Source: PWXP01 sp040772845
GTDB taxonomy: Bacteria > Planctomycetota > Planctomycetia > Pirellulales > Thermoguttaceae
Reading direction: 5' to 3'
NCBI GenBank assembly: GCA_040772845.1
Contig: JAXGXG010000001.1
Location: 4,030,001-4,094,000, forward strand
DNA length: 64,000 nucleotides
The notes under the pieces are model-generated. The model saw only the letters and a program-made list of their open reading frames with translations, was not told where the DNA came from and did no database searches. The translations under genes were made by a program, and so were the position numbers. This document shows, in pieces, positions 51,029-60,900 of the stretch (positions are counted from its first letter, which is position 1; each line of letters begins with the position of its first letter).

Positions 51029-54000
51029 CACAAGGGCTTCGCGAGTTGCAGCGTCACGAGCTGATCGACGAACTGGAGAAGTGCGTCGTTCCCGCCATTG
51101 CCGCTCAACTCCGATCGCGTCTCGACGGCCACTGCATGCGGGTGTCGGACCTGGATGTCGATCTCGCGGTTCGCATTTGTGAACGTCTGCGGAGTAATGT
51201 GCCCGGGGCGAACGTCGTGATCCTTACGGATGGGACGCTGGCCGGGGTTCCCGCTGGCATGGCGGTGAGCAGCACGAAGCTCGTGGAACTGCGGAACCCC
51301 ATGTCCGATGGCAGTCAGCGTCCACCACTGCTGGTGTTTATTCCGGCCGGACTGCGCGCAGCCGCGGAAGACTCGTTTGGTGTCGCCACCTTCGAGGAGC
51401 TGCGGTTGCCAGACGTGTACGGCGAGCTTCGGGGGCGGTTTGCCCGGGATCTGCCGACCGCGATTCGTGGTTCGTTGGTCGAGGGCCTGAATCGGCTTGG
51501 CGGGGACCAACCTTGGCCATTTGCCGATGATGTCGCTGTCGTACGCTATCTCTTGACGGCCAAGCTCAATGGCGGCGACCACGAGTCGTACGGCGGGGCA
51601 CTGTACGAACTGGGACTCGTGCCCGACTTTAATTTGCTCTCGGACCCAACCAAGACACCGCAGCGGCTCAGCCACAATCGGAACTGTGTTGAACAGCTCA
51701 CCTGGTCGGCCAGGTCTGAGCGAGGCCGCGTTCTTGATCTGGGGTTGAGCGATCGTGAGTTTCGGGCTCGGTTGGCCAATTTCCTGGCCGAAGCCGGTCT
51801 TGAAGATCCTCGTTGCTGGACGCGACGAATCGTTCTCGACCGGGCGCTGTGGCCGATGGCCTTCAATCGTTGGGAGTTTGAGGACGGCGGAGAAGAGCCG
51901 GATGCAATTTGCATCTATCAGGTCTCGACCGACTTGCCGGCGCTGGAGGAAGATCAGGCTGACGAGCGGCTGGACCAGCTCGTGGGACAGCAAGTCTTGC
52001 CGCTGGGCGCGAAGGGCTTCAAGAAGTTCAGCGTGTCGTTCCTGGTAGAACCTCAGCCATCGCGTGTGCAGGGGCTGGGGAAGTTCGTCGCCCAAGTCGT
52101 GTCGAAGCAGCAAGGTCCAGTCGGGCTCGTGAAGGCGAAAAAGACGTGGCAGACGGGGAGCCAGCAGGCCACGATTAGCTTCAACAAGCTCTCGAAAGTA
52201 GAGTGGGAGGAGGGGTGGCATTTCGTTCGTATCCTTCCGCAGACGGATGACGGGGAGTTGATCCCGCTAGTGGACGAAGCGGGAAAGCCGGTTCCGTGGG
52301 CGGCGGAAGAGGATTCAGAGGCACCGCGGCTCAACGAGAGCGACCTGTTCTACGTGCTGCCGGGTGACGAGGTCGACGTAGAGCCACCCCAACGTGCCGT
52401 CCCGAAGGACCCCAGCGTTCTTCATGCTCTGATCCGACTCCAGTTCTCGGCGCTTGCCGAGGGCCGCGATCCCGACGACGTCGCGCTCCAAGCCGTGGAC
52501 TGGTCTGAGCGGCGTGCCCACGGGCGACTGGTGGGATGCGATCAGATCGAAGCTCGTTTCTCGCGCGAGGGGGCCGTCCACGTGCCAGTCTCGCGTCACT
52601 TGAAGCTGATCGAGCAGAAGATCCTTTCCGACGCGGGCGGGCCGCTGTGCTGGCGTATTCCGATCGTACTGGGAGTTGCGGGACAAAGCACGGCTGAAGT
52701 CATCAAGTGGCCTCGATCCCCCTCGGTTCCCGAGTTCCTTACCGCGCGACAGCACTACTTCCAGGCGATCCTGAAGGGGGGCAAGCAGCTTGTCACGCAG
52801 GCTACAGATCTTCGTACTCTCCGCCCGCTGGTCGTGGAGTACGCTACCAGGTACCTCGCGGTGTTGCACGAATTGGCGGAGCAGGCCAAGGTAGCCAGTC
52901 CGCTCGAATCCCAGAAGGCGCTCTCCGATCTCCGTCGGTTCCTTTCCGTCGATACGGTGTCTGTGGCAATCACCGACCACCGCCAGCGGAAACGGGAGGC
53001 GACGTTGGTCGCCCCGACCCATCCGCTCCGGGCCTTGTGGCTCGTAACCTGGGCAGAACTGGCCGCCTGCTGGCTGGAACAAGCGAGTGACGCTCCCGAA
53101 GAGACCCTAGCCCCTACACGAGATGCGCTGCTACGTCGGCTCGCACCTGTCTCCTTTCCCCCGGTCCTGTCGAACGATTCGGCCAGTGCATTGCTGGCCG
53201 TTGACACCCTGAACCCATTTTGGACCCTCTACGCGCCATCGTTCGAGGAGGACCCGCGGGGACTGTTGGGCGAGGTATGTGCCGCCTTCGGACTCCGGGA
53301 GCCCGCGATCGGTGGTACAGTCATCGACGGCGAATACTTGGCTTCGCGCGTTCAGCGATACCTGATCCAGCATCCGTATGTGCGGACCCTGGTAATCAAT
53401 GCTTTCAACGCCGGACGCGGAGCCGTCCTGGCGGAGATGCTCCTGGCTCTGCAACGGATGCCGGATTTTGCCGATCTGCGATACGATGTTCGCTTGTTTG
53501 TTCCGGACGCAGAGGCCCCGGGAGTCGGAGAATCCATTGCGGCCCTGCTCTCGCCATCTGGCAGTATCGCAGGCAAGGAGGCCGACGCCTTTGCTACTCC
53601 CAGCAGCAGCCATCTGTATCCGAAGCTCTGTCTGGCCATTCGGCCTTCAGAGGAGTTTCGTGCCGATCCGGCGCTTCATTCGGCCCATCTTTCGATGATG
53701 TTTGACGTGTTCCCAGTGGAGGACCTCGGCGTTGCACAGTCGAACGTGAAAGAGGCCATTGCTCCCGTACATGGGCTGATTCAGGATTTCCACGTCGAGT
53801 ACCGGGAGGATGAAGCCAGCGTGAATTGGCATCGCCAGCCGCGGCACGGAGTGGCCTTGCCTCTCGGCGGCGATAGCGAGCTGCCGTCGCTGCTGGCCGG
53901 CCTGTCGGCCCAGCTTTCGGCGGCCTTGGCAACGGCGGTCACTGGCCAGACGGGAGTGGACCTGCGTCCGGTGATCACTTTGGCACTGAACGCAGAACAG

Positions 54001-56562
54001 CGTGCCCTTCTTCATCAGATTCACGAAGTCAGCGATTGGGTCGTGACGCTGGATCGCAACCTGGGAATCGAGTTCTTTGACCACGGCGGCAAGGCGAATC
54101 GGCCAGACTACCTCATCGACCATTCGCCGGAGGGGATGGGGCTTGGTGGGCACCGCCTTGTGATCACTTCCCGTTCGGTTGCAGAACTGGAGGCGATGCT
54201 GCGGCCCGTGCTGCAATCGTACGGCCTGGATGCGCAGGGACGGCACGCGATGGCGATTCTGCATCAGCTTCGTTCCCTCTCGGGCAGACTAGCGCTTAAG
54301 TTGATTTCTTCGTCCACGCAGCGAGCGGAAGCTCTGGGGCTGGCTCTCTCGCGGATGTTCTTGGAGCACCAGGGAGTGTTCGAGAACCAGATCGTTGTTC
54401 CCTTGGATGCCCATCTGGAACTGTATCACACGCTCAAAGGGTTTGCCGAGGAACTAGGGGATGAAGTCAGCTTCAAGCGGACGGACCTGGCCCTTTTCGA
54501 CCTGAACGCCGCGGCACGAGTCGTCACGTGCCGGCTCGTTGAAGTGAAATGTTACTCCGGGGTCGGTGACGTAGGAGCGTACCAACAGCTCAAGGCCAGC
54601 GCTGCAGAACAGATTCAGCAGAGCGAAGAAGTGATCGCTCAACATTTCGACCCTCACCGCAGCCCGCACGACCGTCCCGATCGCCTCATCAAGACCCGCG
54701 AGCTGACCACTCTGTTGGAGTTTTACCTTGATCGGGCCGAGCGATATGAAGTGATCACGGCGGAGAGCGCGGACGAAGCTCGCTTCTTCCTCCGAACCAT
54801 GGAAAACGGGTATCGCCTGGCGTTCACCCGCAGCGCCCTCATCTTCGATTTCGAGAAGCCGGGAACGGACCCTCCGGAACTGGAAAGTGGCATCGAGTTC
54901 CATCGAGTCGGGATTAACCTGATTCGGCAACTCATTGAAGCCGCGGCACCCGATTCCGAGTCGGATTCTGGGTTGGGGGTGGCAACTGGTCCGAGCGACG
55001 ATGGGACGCCCCCACGCATGGGTATCGAGCAGATCCGTCGGCGGCGCGATAGGGCAACGTCGGTACCGACTCTCGACTCAGCCGCGTTCCTTGTCGAGCC
55101 GCGCGAACGGACGGTTTCGTGGGCGCAGATCGGAACTTCGCAGGTGGCGGGTACGAAGGAGAAGATCCCGCAAGCGGAGCAACCTCCGGATGTCAGCGAG
55201 CCGCCTGCCCCGGCGGCAGATGCTCCAGCCGCTAAGGCAGATGTGCCGAGCCCTGCTGCCGGCTTGCCGGCGCCAGCGGATGCAGAGGCAGAGGTTCTCG
55301 CCGAGCCTCAACTTGCGTGTGAGAGTGAGCTGCCGGCGGAACCCTCAAACGATGACCCGCATTACGACGTGCTATTGGGAGTTGCCGGCACGTCTCCGCA
55401 GTACGGGGTACTCGGCGAACTGTCTGGCAGGAAAATTGCGCTGGACCTGAACCACACTCACACCCTAAGCCTGTTCGGTGTCCAGGGCGGTGGCAAGAGC
55501 TACACTCTTGGGACCATCGCCGAAATGGCCTCCCTTCAGATTCCGAGGGTGAACCGCTTGTCCCATCCGCTGGCTACAGTGATCTTCCACTACAGCCCGA
55601 CGATGGACTACCGTCCCGAGTTCACGTCGATGGTCCAGCCCAATTCCGACAAGGGGGAGGTCCAGAAGTTGCAGGAGTCTTACGGGGCTTGCCCGCAAGC
55701 ACTGACCGATGTGGTTATGCTCGTGCCCGGCGACAAACTCCAGGAGCGCCGGGCCGAATATCAAGGCATCGAGGTGTACCCTCTGAAGTTCGCCGCCTCC
55801 GAATTGCAGTCAAGCCATTGGCGGTTCCTTATGGGGGCGGTGGGCAACCAGGCAGCCTACATTCGTCAGCTCAACCGCGTGATGAAGTCGTTGCGGAACG
55901 ATTTGACGATCCACGGCTTGCGTCAAGGCATTGACAAGTCGACACTCCCGGACCAGTTAAAAGAACTGGCTCGCATGCGGCTGGACCTTGCTGCCGAGTA
56001 CATCGACGACACGGCGCAGGTTCGCTCCCTGATTCGGCCGGGACGATTGATCATCGTCGATCTGCGCGACGAGTTCATCGAAAAGGATGAAGCGCTGGGG
56101 CTGTTCGTGGTTCTGCTCCAACTATTCGCCGACGCTCGGTACAACAACGAGAACTTCAACAAGCTCGTCGTGTTCGACGAGGCCCACAAGTACATTGAGA
56201 GCCGTGATCTGGTTGCTGGGCTTGTCGAAGTGGTCCGCGAAATGCGGCACAAGGGGACCAGCATCATGGTCGCCAGCCAGGACCCGCCCTCGGTGCCTAT
56301 CGAGCTGATTGAGCTATCGAGTCAGATCATCCTCCACAAGTTCAACTCCCCCGCCTGGCTCAAGCACATCCAGAAGGCCAACGCCGCCCTCGGGTCGCTC
56401 ACACCCGAGAGAATGGCGCACTTGCGGCCGGGTGAGGCCTACGTATGGTCGAGTAAGGCAACTGACGAAGCGTTCACGAAGGGAGCGGTGAAAGTGAAGC
56501 TCCGCCCGCGAGTCACACGGCATGGTGGAGCGACGAAGACTGCGGTGGAGGACAACAAGTAG
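51025..56562 (+). CDS. mad8: HerA-like ATPase with nuclease motif (MAD8-like)
   Basis: A 1845-aa protein, the largest complete one here. The N-terminal 1100 residues are unrecognised. At 1159-1175, D..(13)..E-V-K (LFDLN...RLVEVKCYS) has the outline of a PD-(D/E)XK nuclease core and is followed by a Q-x2-K helix (AYQQLKASAAEQIQ). A Pro/Ala-rich linker (about 1390-1430) leads to a HerA/FtsK-like ATPase: Walker A GVQGGGKS (1485-1492), Walker B VVFDEAH (D1718, E1719) and the SIMVASQDPPSVP sensor motif. It would pump or cut DNA. MAD8 is an ATP-binding protein of this type; the nuclease claim is mine. It overlaps the gene before it by four bases. Confidence 0.85.
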   Translation: MTQGLRELQRHELIDELEKCVVPAIAAQLRSRLDGHCMRVSDLDVDLAVRICERLRSNVPGANVVILTDGTLAGVPAGMAVSSTKLVELRNPMSDGSQRPPLLVFIPAGLRAAAEDSFGVATFEELRLPDVYGELRGRFARDLPTAIRGSLVEGLNRLGGDQPWPFADDVAVVRYLLTAKLNGGDHESYGGALYELGLVPDFNLLSDPTKTPQRLSHNRNCVEQLTWSARSERGRVLDLGLSDREFRARLANFLAEAGLEDPRCWTRRIVLDRALWPMAFNRWEFEDGGEEPDAICIYQVSTDLPALEEDQADERLDQLVGQQVLPLGAKGFKKFSVSFLVEPQPSRVQGLGKFVAQVVSKQQGPVGLVKAKKTWQTGSQQATISFNKLSKVEWEEGWHFVRILPQTDDGELIPLVDEAGKPVPWAAEEDSEAPRLNESDLFYVLPGDEVDVEPPQRAVPKDPSVLHALIRLQFSALAEGRDPDDVALQAVDWSERRAHGRLVGCDQIEARFSREGAVHVPVSRHLKLIEQKILSDAGGPLCWRIPIVLGVAGQSTAEVIKWPRSPSVPEFLTARQHYFQAILKGGKQLVTQATDLRTLRPLVVEYATRYLAVLHELAEQAKVASPLESQKALSDLRRFLSVDTVSVAITDHRQRKREATLVAPTHPLRALWLVTWAELAACWLEQASDAPEETLAPTRDALLRRLAPVSFPPVLSNDSASALLAVDTLNPFWTLYAPSFEEDPRGLLGEVCAAFGLREPAIGGTVIDGEYLASRVQRYLIQHPYVRTLVINAFNAGRGAVLAEMLLALQRMPDFADLRYDVRLFVPDAEAPGVGESIAALLSPSGSIAGKEADAFATPSSSHLYPKLCLAIRPSEEFRADPALHSAHLSMMFDVFPVEDLGVAQSNVKEAIAPVHGLIQDFHVEYREDEASVNWHRQPRHGVALPLGGDSELPSLLAGLSAQLSAALATAVTGQTGVDLRPVITLALNAEQRALLHQIHEVSDWVVTLDRNLGIEFFDHGGKANRPDYLIDHSPEGMGLGGHRLVITSRSVAELEAMLRPVLQSYGLDAQGRHAMAILHQLRSLSGRLALKLISSSTQRAEALGLALSRMFLEHQGVFENQIVVPLDAHLELYHTLKGFAEELGDEVSFKRTDLALFDLNAAARVVTCRLVEVKCYSGVGDVGAYQQLKASAAEQIQQSEEVIAQHFDPHRSPHDRPDRLIKTRELTTLLEFYLDRAERYEVITAESADEARFFLRTMENGYRLAFTRSALIFDFEKPGTDPPELESGIEFHRVGINLIRQLIEAAAPDSESDSGLGVATGPSDDGTPPRMGIEQIRRRRDRATSVPTLDSAAFLVEPRERTVSWAQIGTSQVAGTKEKIPQAEQPPDVSEPPAPAADAPAAKADVPSPAAGLPAPADAEAEVLAEPQLACESELPAEPSNDDPHYDVLLGVAGTSPQYGVLGELSGRKIALDLNHTHTLSLFGVQGGGKSYTLGTIAEMASLQIPRVNRLSHPLATVIFHYSPTMDYRPEFTSMVQPNSDKGEVQKLQESYGACPQALTDVVMLVPGDKLQERRAEYQGIEVYPLKFAASELQSSHWRFLMGAVGNQAAYIRQLNRVMKSLRNDLTIHGLRQGIDKSTLPDQLKELARMRLDLAAEYIDDTAQVRSLIRPGRLIIVDLRDEFIEKDEALGLFVVLLQLFADARYNNENFNKLVVFDEAHKYIESRDLVAGLVEVVREMRHKGTSIMVASQDPPSVPIELIELSSQIILHKFNSPAWLKHIQKANAALGSLTPERMAHLRPGEAYVWSSKATDEAFTKGAVKVKLRPRVTRHGGATKTAVEDNK

Positions 56563-56607
56563 CACTCCCCGCAGCAAACCGGTGTCTGACCAGAAAAGGA
56601 ACCAAGC

Positions 56608-57849
56608 ATGAATATAACCCTTGATCAGATTCTTGCGTTGGTGGGGAAACTAGACGACTCATCCGGCGAGGACACTCCAAGAGAACGGTTTCGGCGATTC
56701 CTCGCCGACAACATCAAGAATGAGGTTGGCCCGGTACGCGATTACATTGAAGAGTGCCTCCGTACGTCGGGTGATCAGTACAACCGTGCCTTGCAGGATC
56801 TGGTGAACTACACCGGTTGCCTCTTGGGATTCGATGTGACGTATGGTCGCTACCACGGCGTCGTAGGCCAGATTGGATTCGACGGTCACTGGCGGTCGCC
56901 CATCGGCTTCCACTTGGTGGTGGAGGTGAAGACCACCGAGGTGTATGCAATCAATACCGCAACCCTCGTCGGCTATATGGACGGTCTGATTTCGGCGAAG
57001 GAGATCCCGGACCGGGACCATGTGTTGGGTCTCTACATCGTAGGCCGACCCGACCCAGAGGTTCACCAACTCGAAAATGCCATCATCGCGGAGAGACGGA
57101 CCGATCAGTTGCGGGTCATCTCGGCAGGATCACTTCTGTCCCTTGCAGAGCTGATTGCGGAGTATGACGTAAGCCACGCCGATATTCTCTCGGTGTTGCG
57201 TCCGTCGAGTCCAACAATCAACCCCCTGGTGGAACTCATCTCCGGGCTCGTGGCGACGGCTAGGCTCGCGGCCGAAGCGAACAAGCCAGGCAAGCCGGTC
57301 CTCGGTGGTTCCCCCGCCACTGCATTAGACGCAGGCAAGAAACTGGCTTCCGAAGGCGATCAGGTGGCGTCGGATGAAAATGACGTGGACTACTGGCTTG
57401 TCCCGGTCGGGTCAGATGATGAACGTACTGCCGAGGACTGGATTCGGACGCTTGTGGTTCAGGAGCACGTCTGGGGCGGCACTGCCCGGCGGCAACTAGA
57501 TCCGGGTGACCGCGTTTGTTTCTACGCTGCGCAGACCGGGGTTGTCGCCCATGCAACCGTTCGCACGGCACCAGAGCACAAGCAACATCCGATGGCTGCC
57601 CCTGAAAAACCCTCCTGGGTCTTCGATCTCGATGATGTCGTTGAGTACCTGGAGGAGCCCGTGGTGATCGACGCAGCGTTTAGGGGCAGGCTGGACGCCT
57701 TTCAAGGCAAGGACCTGAACAAGCCTTGGGCTTGGTTCGTTCAAGGTGCTCATGCGGTTACTCAGCATGACTTTGCGATTCTGACAAGACAGCCAGATCC
57801 GTCATCTCCGGTCTTGTTTTCACCTTCTGTTCGATCGGCGAGGCAATAG
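56608..57849 (+). CDS. PD-(D/E)XK nuclease fused to EVE domain
   Basis: A 413-aa fusion. The N-terminal domain has D92 (GFDGHW) and E106-V-K108 (VVEVKTTEVY) of a restriction-endonuclease fold, with the helical lead-in DYIEECLRTSGDQYNRALQDLV. After a linker, an EVE/YTH-like domain (about 260-405) starts DYWLVPVGSDD and includes WGGTARRQLDPGDRVCFYAAQTG and WAWFVQGAHAVT. EVE domains bind modified bases such as 5-methyl- or 5-hydroxymethylcytosine, and fusions to nucleases restrict modified DNA. AAAAGGAA precedes the ATG, 45 bases after the HerA-like gene, on the same strand. I know no MADS gene of this kind, so it looks like an addition. Confidence 0.83.
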   Translation: MNITLDQILALVGKLDDSSGEDTPRERFRRFLADNIKNEVGPVRDYIEECLRTSGDQYNRALQDLVNYTGCLLGFDVTYGRYHGVVGQIGFDGHWRSPIGFHLVVEVKTTEVYAINTATLVGYMDGLISAKEIPDRDHVLGLYIVGRPDPEVHQLENAIIAERRTDQLRVISAGSLLSLAELIAEYDVSHADILSVLRPSSPTINPLVELISGLVATARLAAEANKPGKPVLGGSPATALDAGKKLASEGDQVASDENDVDYWLVPVGSDDERTAEDWIRTLVVQEHVWGGTARRQLDPGDRVCFYAAQTGVVAHATVRTAPEHKQHPMAAPEKPSWVFDLDDVVEYLEEPVVIDAAFRGRLDAFQGKDLNKPWAWFVQGAHAVTQHDFAILTRQPDPSSPVLFSPSVRSARQ

Positions 57850-57926
57850 CGACTGGTGTTGCAACACCTCGCTCTTCTGAAAGCATCGGTGACTGCGTAT
57901 TTGCGAAATGTGTTTGGCGAGTAACA

Positions 57927-60900
57927 ATGGCTAACAAAGGATTCATTTCATCACCGGAAGCCTTCATTCGCCAGATTCGACAGAATCTGACTGAGGGGAG
58001 GTACACGCTTGGCAACGATGGGTTTTCGATTGTCAAGGAACTTGTGCAGAACGCGGATGATGCCGGTGCCACGAAGCTGCACATTGGAGTACACGACAAC
58101 CTGTCAGGAAGTGACCACCCCCTACTTCGCTCGCCCGGATTGTTTGTTGTCAACGACGGGCCTTTCGAGCCACACGACGCGGACAACCTCCGGCGCTTCG
58201 GCATCAACACGAAGGCATTGGACAGCGCCAAGATCGGGAAGTTCGGCCTTGGGCTGAAAAGCATCTTCCATCTTTGTGAGGCGTTCTTCTTTCTAGGACA
58301 AGCGGGCTCTGGCCCCAGCGCCCGTCTCATTGCGGACGTGTTGAACCCGTGGTCCGGAGAACACGACGACGGATTCCATCCCGATTGGGACGTGTTTTCG
58401 AGTGGAGATCGAAATCGGATTCTCGCGGCACTTGCGCCGTTCTACGGCAACAGCCTCTGCTTCTGCCTGTGGATACCATTGCGTCAGCGCAGTCAGCTTG
58501 CAGGCAATGAGCCAATTTCGCATTTCTATCCTGGGGACACCCTGCCAGATTGGCTGACATCGAGAGAACTGCCAACTGCTATCGCCAGACTCCTGCCGCT
58601 GCTCAGCACCCTTGTCCACGTCTCGGGTTGGTCATGTGGGCAACGCGGCGCCTCCCAAACATTTGAGGTCCGACTAGGTGCGACAGCCCAAAGACGACAG
58701 CCCTTCGAGCAGATCCGGCCGAAGTCGCCTTATCTGTTCGGTGGCGATGTTGCCGTAGCTCGCCCGAGTGAACAGCAGGGTGAGGTAGCATTTGTTGGAG
58801 TTGAACACAATCCAGCGGACACCGACCTTGCGGCCTTGGAGAAGACTGCGGATTGGCCCAGCGACCTCGGGCGTGATCGGGAGACGGGCCAGGCGAAGAT
58901 CATCCGCGAAAAGGCATTTCAGCACGCTGGGGTATGCCTCTCGACCAAGCAGCTTCTGCCCGGTGAAACTGGCAGGCTATCCATCAGTTGGGCGGTTTTC
59001 CTTCCACTAGGGGAACCCGAGGTTCTTCCTCTTATTAGCGCCAAGATAGAGGTGTCGTTGTATCTGCACGGATACTTCTTCGTCGATGCAGGCCGAAATC
59101 ATCCGGTTGGATTGCTAGAAACCGACGGCCACTCAGAGGAACGAGGAAGCGACGAACAACTGCGACGAAGGTGGAACCGAAGGCTTGCCAAAGTTGGCAC
59201 CCTCCCCTTGATTCCAAGGATATTGAGCCGGTTGCATTTGGAGAGGCCGCCGAATGTTCGTCATGCCGAGATGCTGGACATTACGCGGGCGATTCAGACA
59301 TCGCAATTCTTTGCCGCCTGGGGGCCGCAGGTGTGTCATGCAGAAGGTTGGGCCTGCCTGTACGCACCTGGCTGCCGGCAGTCGTGGACGCTGTTCTCGG
59401 CAACAGATCCAGTTTTCGAGCTGCCAGCCTGCTCGGAGAAGGCTCTTCCCTTCGAGGTATTTCCGGCGTTGGATGTGTTGGTGCGCAATCGTCACATTAC
59501 GGCGAAAGATTTGCCCCGTCTTGTGCCTTCTGACGCCGTACGCTCGTGGGATCGGGATGACGTCGAACGTCTCTTTGCGAGTGTTCCGCATGGTATTCTG
59601 CTGGACGAACAACGAGCGGACTACCTCGTGCGCTTCTTGGATCTGCTCGCAGAATACTCGTGTCTCAGTCGACATGCCGAGGCGATCGCACGCATTGCAC
59701 GGACGGGCATGGCGCACATGGGGATGCAGGGCGCGCATTGTGACCACGTACGCCGGCTCATCGAGCGCATCCCGCCGGAGCGGCGCTTGCCAATTCAACT
59801 TGCCGGAGAGACAGGCGATGCACTCTTCAAGGAGATAAACCGATACGACGTCGGCGTGGTGTTTGTTCCTCGGGACTGTGACGCCACCTCACCCGGCAAC
59901 GGACGTTTGGCAACCGATGATGCGGTTAAACTCCTCACTACGCTTGCAGCACGTCAGCAGCGTACAAAGGATGCGGGAGAGCGAGAGTCGATCTCCGTCC
60001 TATCAGCCCAGTTGCTTCAGAGGGGCCATGATCGGGACGAGGTGCTCCGGGCGACCGCAGATCTCCGGCTGTTCTTGGCCAAGAAGTGCCGAGACAAGAA
60101 GGACACCCTGGTTACCCTGAATGAGTTAGAAGACAGCCGCCGACAGAAGACGCTCTTCGTCTCGCCCTCGCCGCGTGCTTACTCCCTTCAAAGGGCGCTG
60201 TCCGGCGAGACGGTTTTGCTAATCTCCAAAGAGTGCTTTGAAACCGTCTTCCCTGACGACCAGCCTTCTCAGTGCACCCAGGCGCTCGTTTTGGACACGC
60301 TGGCTCGCTCGGCGACCCCCATTCTAGCCTCACCGGCGGATCGCATCGAGTTGTTCACCTCGCTTCTGGGCTTCCGCGTTGAGGCAAGACAAGCACAAAC
60401 GTATACCAAATGTCTGCGGTATTTGCTTCATGGCGAGCCAACCCAATTCCATACGGTACTGCCGCTCTTGGTTGGGACTCCCGGCCAATCCGACGTGTGG
60501 AGACGAGTCACCCGCATTTCACTGATGCGGCAAACGGCGGAGTGGCGGCTTGTAGACCCGCATTTTGCACGGTTGCTCTCCGAGGATGACAAGGAATCCC
60601 TTGGGATTCGGGACATCGGCCCGGCAAGCTCCGTGGCGCTCATAGGTGACGTTGGCCCCGAGACGTTCCGCGAACTTGAGCCGTCCCCGGTTGAGTATTC
60701 GACGTTGCTCAAAGACATCGAAGACGACGACCTCTGCCGCAGGATGCCAATTCACACAGATCTAGCGGGGACATTCGTGGCGATTGATCAACACTCATAC
60801 TGGCAAAGCGACATCACCGTCCCCGCAGGCCTGGCTGCAAGCATCACTATTCTTCGCAAGAGCGAGAACGACGCCGCGTGGCGTCGGCAACTCGTGCTCA

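Noticed and set aside
52315..53082. 255-codon minus-strand frame inside the HerA-like gene
   Set aside because: Shadow of the 1845-aa protein; no ribosome binding site or recognisable motif.
41298..56562. BREX type 2/Pgl or DISARM system
   Set aside because: The kinase giant is PglW-like, but PglZ, BrxC-type ATPase and the DISARM helicase/PLD genes are absent; HsdS-like, 563-aa and HerA-like proteins fit MADS better.
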